Shown here: positions 57,501 through 64,000 of the stretch, piece by piece
How the letters are laid out: every line of letters starts with the position of its first letter
Numbering within the stretch: the stretch's first letter is position 1
Assembly (NCBI GenBank): GCA_949751835.1
Contig: CATKHK010000006.1
Span: 558,001-622,000, forward strand
Direction: 5' to 3'
DNA: 64,000 nt
DNA from: Blepharisma japonicum
Lineage: Eukaryota > Ciliophora > Heterotrichea > Heterotrichida > Blepharismidae
The notes under the pieces: generated by a model
What the model was told of the DNA's origin: nothing
The model's database searches: none
What the model saw: only the letters and a program-made list of their open reading frames with translations
Made by a program: the position numbers and the translations under genes

Positions 57501-60500
57501 ACGGTCAAATTGACGCAAACAACAATAAAATCTGTACAAATTGTAACAGTAACTGTAAGACTTGTCAATATCAAGCTACTCAATGTACTTCATGTGTGCA
57601 AAATTCCAAATATCCTTATTTGTATAACTCTGCTTGCGTTGACAATTGTCCATCAAATTCTTTAATCACAAGTGATTATAAATGTGTGCTATGTGACCCT
57701 ACTTGTTATACATGCAAAGATACCGCGACTGCATGCCAATCTTGTATTGATCCACGATATTTGTACCAAAATCAATGCATTTCTTCCTGCCCTGCCGATA
57801 TTACAGTTACAGTTGGCAATGTATGCGTAAGCTGCAATACAAATTGTGCTACTTGTTCAGGCACTGCTAATACATGTACAAGCTGCACTACTAATAAAAT
57901 TTTATTCCAAGGGGCTTGCTATAGTTCTTGTCCTGCTGATATATCAGTACCTTCTGGGTCATCTTGCTCAGCTTGTTCTAGTAACTGTAAAACTTGTAGT
58001 GGGACTGTGGGACATTGCACATCTTGTGATAGCAGTAAATATTTATATCAGAACTCCTGTGTAGCTATATGTCCTGATCATTATTTTATATCTGGAACGT
58101 CATGTCTTCAATGCTCAGATGAGTGCTTAAAATGTACTGGGAGCTCTAATTATTGTACAAGCTGCCAAGAAGGGCTTTTTAGTTATGTAGGAAGATGTGT
58201 AAGCGCTTGTCCATCTGGAGTTTCTATAGAAGTAGGCAATGAATGTATAAAATGTTTGGATTCTTGCTTAACCTGTTCTGTATCTTATGACAAATGCACA
58301 TCATGCCCTGCAAACTCATTTTTGTATAAAAGTCAATGCTTATCAACTTGTCCTATTAACACCTTTGAAAACAATGGAATTTGCATAGATTGTGACGTCT
58401 CTTGCAATCAATGCACATCTTCACCTACTGAATGCACGTCATGTGCTTCTTCATATTATAAATATGAGTCTGGGTGTATTTCTACTTGTCCAGATAAATA
58501 TGTAGGAATTTCTGGCGTTTGCTATGAGTGTGACAGTACTTGTGCTACTTGTTCAAGCACAAGAATAAACTGCACATCTTGTACTGGAGATTATAGTCTT
58601 TTTAATTACGTTTGTATGCTGACCTGTCCAGCAGGCTATATTTCAGTAAGCAACGTATGCACAAAAGAAAGTACAACTAACTGTGCTGATTTGTGCACAG
58701 AAGAACTGCTTGACAATAATGTTTGTGATAAAGTTTGCAATGTGACAGCTTGTGATTATGATAATAGGAAATGCTTAGGGCCAAATCAGACTGATATTGA
58801 TGACTATAATGATAAACCAACAAATTATTCTACAAGCTTATATGTAAGTGGAGACCCTTTTTCGATCTCTACAGTAGGTGGGATTCTGACAGCTTCTACA
58901 GGGGCTTCTAGCATATTTGCAGCTTCTGCATTTTTACCCTCTACTCTTGGCGTGCTTGGTCTTCTTGAGAGCACTTCTTGGCTTTCTCTAATAGGAGTTG
59001 TCAATAATGAAGAGTCCACAAAAGGTAGAGCTTTGCTTCTTATTGACGAGAGAGATGTAGGCGTAGTTTTTGGCTTTTTAATATCCATCGTCATTATCCA
59101 CTACGCCATGAATATTTTCTTCTTCATTACCTATATGCAGTCCATACGAAAAAGAGACATAATGCATATTAACTGGACAAAAAAGCATCCTTGGGCAACA
59201 ATTCTTGCATGCTTTTTCTCAATTATTTTATCATTCAAATTCATGAGAATTTTGATATCAAATTTTTGTAGAATTTCTGGCTGTAACGCGAAATTCGAAA
59301 GGATTAGCAGGTTTATTAACCCAATGATATTTTTGACCTATCTGCATATTGTAATAGTAACTTTACCGATTATTGGGATAGAAATTTATTTATTGACCCT
59401 ATTTTCAACTGGATGCTTGACTTTTATTGTAGCTATGGACAGCTTGATAATTACAATATTTGTGCTGATATTGTCGATTTTTGATATTTTTTATATGAAA
59501 AAAAGAGCTAATAATGAATCTGATGATAAGCTGAAATCAAAAGCGATAAATTTGCCAACCACAATAGGGGATAATACAATTGACAAAAATATAGATCTTG
59601 ATGCAACTGATCGTACAGCCACAATTCAGGATTATTTTGATAATTTAAAAGACACATCTCCAACCAAAAGAGAATTGTTAACATCTGGATCAAATGATTT
59701 AGTATTTGATATTAATGCACTTCCAGCTATAAATAGGACATCAATTTCTATGTCTGTAGATATAGAAATGCTAGAAGAGCATAATTCAAATATTGAAAAA
59801 AATATCGAAATTCGTAGCGAAAATGGTGATAAAGATTTTGAAATTCCTATTAAAATTATTGCTAAAAATCCTCTAGGAAACAAAATACCTAATAGAATAA
59901 ATCTTAAAGACCCATCATTTCAATCAGAAAACGATATAAGTGTCCAAATGATTGACCCACTTGAAATTTATGAAAATGATTTAGACCTAGACTATGCGAT
60001 CGTCAATGAATTCGATGAAGAAGCAATTGACGTCAAGCATAAGCCTACAAATGAAATGATTATAATAAAAAAGACTTTTATCGGAGGACAAATAGTTGAT
60101 GAAAATAGAAACCCTATAAACCCTCAGCCAGCAATTGATTTCAATGACTATGAGCTCCAAAAAGTAGATCTACTTGATTTAAGATTCGCTACTTTTGTTA
60201 ATAAAAATAATGGAAGCTTTATTAAGGTCAAAAGAAATTTTGATGGTGCCGTTTTGATGGATCCTTTTGAAAATAAGCATAAAATTGAAAGTGTCGAAAA
60301 AATTATTTTGTCGAAGACGAGCACTTGAAATTCAAAGAGGCAGCTTGGAATTTCAGAGGAAGAAAATAATGGAATTTTAAGCTGTGAAAGTAGTGAAAAA
60401 GTGATATTAAGTAAAGAGACTTCAAAAAATAGTACTAGCGAACAGAATTTGATAAAGAAAAGAGAAAATGCAGGGAAATTTGATGATACTGAAGATTTTG

Positions 60501-60757
60501 CGATAGGACAGAAATTTATAGAAAATAAAGGTGCAATAGTTCATGAAAATGCTGAACTTATTAAAAAGGAGCCATCAAAAAGTAGGCTTACTAAAATATC
60601 TAAAAAACAGCCTGATCCAAAGAAGTTTCAATTTGGATATGTCCCTAGCACAGAATCGCTATCTGCATACCCAGAAGATAGCAGCAGTATAAATATGGTT
60701 ATATTTGACAGCTCATGGGCTCCTCAATCCACAACTAGTAAAAAAAACCATAAATAA
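54545..60757 (+). CDS. Large Cys-rich surface membrane protein with repeats (2070 aa)
   Basis: One frame from ATG 54545 to TAA 60755-60757, four or more TGA codons as Trp. Signal peptide 1-18. Residues about 20-950 are some seven Ser/Thr-rich beta repeats of about 130 residues, each with a SGG-x-I-x-V-x-x-P block, a Cys pair and NP-(L/V)ST-KPT ending. Residues about 955-1375 are CxxC-rich furin/GCC-like repeats. A Notch/LNR-like module (CTEELLDNNVC...CDYDNRKC) follows near 1380-1410. Four membrane spans lie at about 1505-1650 and a charged cytosolic tail of about 420 residues ends the protein. It is likely a cell-surface receptor or adhesion protein; ligand unknown. No introns. Confidence 0.85.
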
Positions 60758-61364
60758 TGTTTATTTTATCTTTAAATAATGCAATATTACTTATAATTTC
60801 CAATAAATTAATAATTTAAATATAATTGATCAGCAACTCCCATATTCATGAATAATTTTTTCTTAAGCTTTCCTCAAATAAATTGATAATGGTTTTGGCA
60901 ACTTTCATTATATATAAATGTTATATTATATAGCTATATTAGACGTCAAGAACTGAATTGCATATAATATTAAAATAATTTCCATATAAAATTTTCTTAT
61001 TTAAAATTTTCATTTTGCTATATATTTTCCAAAGGCTCATAAATAAATTGTGCCGATTATTAATCTATATCAATTTAACTAATTTATTACTAATAATCTT
61101 TATTTGATTAGAAGAAAAGAAAGGAGAGCATAGCAGACTATAATCAAAAATTTACAACAAACATAAAGATAAAAATACTCAGATTGCAACAATAGAGTTT
61201 ATTATGAGCAAGAAGCTTTTGCTCAAAAATATTCTTTTGATTCGAAACAGATGGCACAAATTAAAAACCCATAAATTCATTATACTTATTTATTAATCCT
61301 TAATATATTTCAAGCCTCTATGTGTTTAATATATTTCAGAGAAAGTCAGCATATTTTTTGATAA
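60758..61364. other. Intergenic, very AT-rich
   Basis: About 600 bases between the surface-protein gene and the kinase gene. A 30-codon frame at 61204 has no recognisable content. No other feature supported. Confidence 0.6.
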
Positions 61365-62647
61365 ATGGAATACTTCAATTGTCTCTTGTAATTTATAAAA
61401 TTTTTAATATATTATCTAACGTGGTTGTTTCAAGAAAAAATAGCAAGTTTGATAACTTGAAAGAAAACAATAGTTTCTGGGAAAAAAATAATTGTATTGC
61501 GAAGCCCCAAGTTATATCTTCTTCAGAGGCAATATTTCAAGGATGATTAGAAGTCTATCACAAAAACTTTTCCAGAAAAAAAAGATTTTTCGTTCTGACC
61601 AAGAACTTTATCATCTACTACAAAAGCCGAACAGATAAAAGAATAAAGAAATGAGTTGCAATTACTTGGCTTCGACTTCAGCCGTTTTATATCCCTACAA
61701 AATCAGGAGATCAGTATGGCTTTAGACTAGAAGGAAATAAGAAATTTCAAGACTTTTTCGCAGAAAACCAGGAAAGTTTAGATATATGGCTTGATAAACT
61801 TTCTAGTCTGACAATTTTAGAAGATTTAGAAGATGATTTTGCAATTCAAAAAGAATTAGGAAGAGGGAAATTTGGGAAAATTTATTTAGCTAGCGAGTTT
61901 TATACAAGAAAGATTTATGCCGTAAAGTGTCTTCCGAAAGAAAAATCAGAATCTGAGGAGTCATTGAGCCAGCAATTTAAAAATGAAGTGGAGATAATGC
62001 GAAGGCTTAATCATCCAAGAATTTTAGGACTTCATTATTTATACGAATCTGATCATGACATTAAACTAGTTTGCGATTATGTAAAAGGTGGAGACTTGAC
62101 TCATAGAATTAGAAGCTTAAAGAAATACCCAGAAAACTTGACCATCATGTTTATGGTAAATTTGCTCGAAGCTGTAGATTACCTTCATTCCTGTGGCATT
62201 GTTCACCGCGACTTAAAGCCAGATAATATTCTCTTAGAAGATCATGAAGGCTTTAAAATTTGTGATTTTGGCCTTTCGGCTCAATTTGAAATCGATAATG
62301 AGCTTTGCTCAAAATGTGGAACCCCAGGCTATATCGCCCCAGAAGTTTTGCGGGACGAAAAGTATGGCACAAAAGCTGACATTTTTAGCGCCGGGATTAT
62401 TTGTTACCAGCTTCTAAGCGGGAAATTACCATTCGAAGGATTTGATGCATTAAGTGTTTTATCCAGAAATCGGGATTGTAATATAGCTTTTCGCGATGAA
62501 GATTGGTGGAATATTTCAGATTTGGCCAAAGGCTTTGTAATTCGTTTAACGAATCCCGATCCTCACAGAAGGCCATCTGCCATAGAAGCTTTAGAAGATC
62601 AATGATTAAGCGCTGTTTGGGGAAGGAAAAACAGAAAAAATTGATAA
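61365..62647 (+). CDS. PH domain-containing Ser/Thr protein kinase (411 aa)
   Basis: The long frame lacks an ATG before the PH domain. Splicing a 47-nt intron (61388-61434, GTAAT...TTCAAG) joins an ATG at 61365 (MEYFNCLL) to it in frame; this start is inferred. A PH domain follows (about 44-140, GWLEVYHKNFSRKKRFFVL, Trp by TGA), then a kinase domain (about 150-400): ELGRGKFGKIYLA, YAVKCL, IVHRDLKPDNILL, CDFGLS, GTPGYIAPEVL. After the TGA at 62603 the frame continues 13 codons to TAA 62645-62647. The kinase is CAMK/AGC-like; the PH domain suggests recruitment to phosphoinositide membranes. PH-then-kinase order is unlike Akt only in the short linker and missing C-tail. Confidence 0.8.
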
Positions 62648-62958
62648 AGGACTGTATGAGAGTACATTAACTTATTTTAAAAGTATAAATCACCCAATAC
62701 GGTAATGAAATGGACCAAAATTCAAGTGTGTTGTAGTATAAAGCGAAGTTTTAGTATAGTAAAATGGATTTGCCTTATTTAGAGAGTTCAGAGATGTAAT
62801 TTTGCATTAGAAACACATTAGAATTTCGGATTGAATTTTCCAGGCATTCTGAACTATGAATTTGGTAAATAGTATTATTTACTGAGTGTCTGTGTCCTTA
62901 GCGTAGAGGTTCAATTACTTAAATTCCATAAGTTTATTATAATGAAAATTAATTTATA
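62648..62958. other. Convergent intergenic region
   Basis: 311 AT-rich bases between the 3' ends of the kinase gene and the partial gene at the window edge. No supported feature. Confidence 0.6.
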
Positions 62959-64000
62959 CTAAGTGCTAACTATAGTTTCAATGCCTTCTATAATCTCTTT
63001 ATCAACATCAGCGCCTTCTTGAATTTCTTTTACATAGTCTAAGTTAATCGACTCTTTTGAGGTATCATGCTTCTCTTTTTTCAGTGTTAAACTCATTTTT
63101 GGTTGTAAAACTGTACTTTTTGATTTTACTAGTCTTTCAGGATTATTTATTTCACTGAATGACCCCGAATATTGGCTGATTAAAAATTTTTGCTTTTCCA
63201 GTCTAGCAATTCTTGAATTTCTTGTAGATGATAGTGAATATCCTGAAGATTCATAGTTTGTAGAATCCCTTGATCTCCTGGAACTTCTTGTTGACAGAAC
63301 AATTTGATTTGAGTTTTGATCAATAATCTTTCTTTTGCTATCAGGGTACAATGGTGCTTTTTCCATTATTTCTCTTGTTTCTGGATTTAGTGGCTTAGAA
63401 GTCGCTATTCCATTAACTTCTCTATAATATTTTTCTTCTAAAATATCTTCAGGGATATACAATTTCAATGATGTGATTTTTTTCTTTTTTTTCTTTTTAA
63501 TTTCTTTAATTGACTGCTTTTCTTCTTTTTCTTCAATAATCATTTTTTTATTTGAATTTTCATGTAAACTTCTAAAGCTCTTAGCACTAGAAATTCTCAT
63601 TATTTTCGCATGAGAATTATAAGGGCTAACAATATCTTCCATTTTCCTTAAATCTTCTTTACTCAAATGTGGAGTATATAAAACTTCATCTGCTAACTTG
63701 CCAGAATACACTGAGTTATCATTAATTCTTTCGTCTCCATACAGCTCCATCCATTCTTTTGGCAATGGATCTGCTGTTATAAAGCTGTCAACAGGAATAT
63801 AAATATTTTGATGCTTTGTCAATTTTACCTTGATTTTTTTGCTTGAAATTATTTTATCACAACTGAAACCTACAATTAATGCTAGGTTAAAAGTGGGATG
63901 ATTTGAATGGTTAAATAAAATAATTTGGTTTTGCTGATACATCGCACAATTTATAGGCAAATTAATAGGCATTTCTCCGAAAACATTACCTTTGCTGTGT
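62959..64000 (-). CDS. Partial protein, unknown function (C-terminal 346 aa; 5' end outside window)
   Basis: TAA at 62959-62961; the frame remains open through position 64000, so the gene starts beyond the window and the ATG at 63972 is probably internal. The first visible part (NLPINCAMYQQNQIILFNHSNHPTFN...) alternates hydrophobic and polar residues like beta strands, perhaps an ASH/MSP-type or C2-like domain, but I cannot decide. The rest is charged and disordered with a poly-Lys run (KKKKKK near 63480) and Ser/Arg-rich stretches. Possibly a ciliary or cytoskeletal protein; no function assigned. Confidence 0.65.
   Translation of the reverse strand, partial: HSKGNVFGEMPINLPINCAMYQQNQIILFNHSNHPTFNLALIVGFSCDKIISSKKIKVKLTKHQNIYIPVDSFITADPLPKEWMELYGDERINDNSVYSGKLADEVLYTPHLSKEDLRKMEDIVSPYNSHAKIMRISSAKSFRSLHENSNKKMIIEEKEEKQSIKEIKKKKKKKITSLKLYIPEDILEEKYYREVNGIATSKPLNPETREIMEKAPLYPDSKRKIIDQNSNQIVLSTRSSRRSRDSTNYESSGYSLSSTRNSRIARLEKQKFLISQYSGSFSEINNPERLVKSKSTVLQPKMSLTLKKEKHDTSKESINLDYVKEIQEGADVDKEIIEGIETIVST

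Noticed and set aside
61322-61546. N-terminal extension of the kinase from a GTG at 61322
   Set aside because: GTG starts are not expected in ciliate nuclear genes, and the hydrophobic extension has no PH or kinase relation; a spliced ATG start is preferred.

Overview
The window looks like nuclear DNA of a heterotrich ciliate close to Blepharisma. Two things in the sequence support this. First, TGA is read through as tryptophan while TAA and TAG end genes. Conserved tryptophans of a DYRK kinase, a heat shock factor DNA-binding domain, a TFIIS-N/LW domain and a CFAP20 domain are all encoded by TGA. Second, spliceosomal introns of exactly 15 or 16 nt (GT...AG) restore protein families. Genes are densely packed on both strands, the DNA is AT-rich, and most long genes lack introns. 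I saw no telomere repeats, tRNA or rRNA genes, CRISPR arrays or recognisable transposons.

Layout. 0-9 kb: a coiled-coil gene, a decayed kelch-repeat pseudogene, a VWA protein with an RGG tail, a PNUTS-like regulator (LW domain, RVxF-type PP1 site, CCCH finger) and a heat shock factor. 9.4-12.6 kb: endolysosomal and autophagy genes, namely retromer VPS26, an MRH-domain receptor (M6PR/Atg27-like) and a PB1-ZZ-UBA adaptor of p62/NBR1 architecture. 12.8-24.2 kb: a DYRK kinase, CFAP20DC, an NRF-6-type acyltransferase, methionine synthase reductase, RCHY1/Pirh2, eIF5A and a FIT-like membrane protein. 24.2-37.6 kb: a coiled-coil gene, a 9.4-kb intronless CFAP54 gene (3120 aa, central-apparatus protein) and a PLAC8-oxysterol-binding fusion. 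37.9-47.6 kb: two low-complexity or coiled-coil proteins, PDAP1, RAB5IF and a multi-membrane-span calpain of DEK1-like layout. 47.6-64 kb: a 2.1-kb stretch without confident genes, a tandem Cys/His zinc-repeat protein, two tandem pepsin-like proteases, a small unknown protein, a 2070-aa Cys-rich surface protein, a PH-domain kinase and the 3' part of an unknown gene.

The most unusual structure is a pair of tandem segmental duplications, at about 20.5-21.8 kb and 40.5-42.9 kb. Each straddles the meeting point of two convergent genes. In each, the left gene or genes survive in copy 1 and the right gene survives at the end of copy 2, while the redundant ends between them have decayed into pseudogenes. 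Functional themes include cilia (CFAP54, CFAP20DC), endolysosomal sorting and digestion (VPS26, MRH receptor, PB1-ZZ-UBA adaptor, aspartyl proteases) and signalling (two kinases, PNUTS, HSF). No operon-like co-regulation can be claimed from sequence alone.
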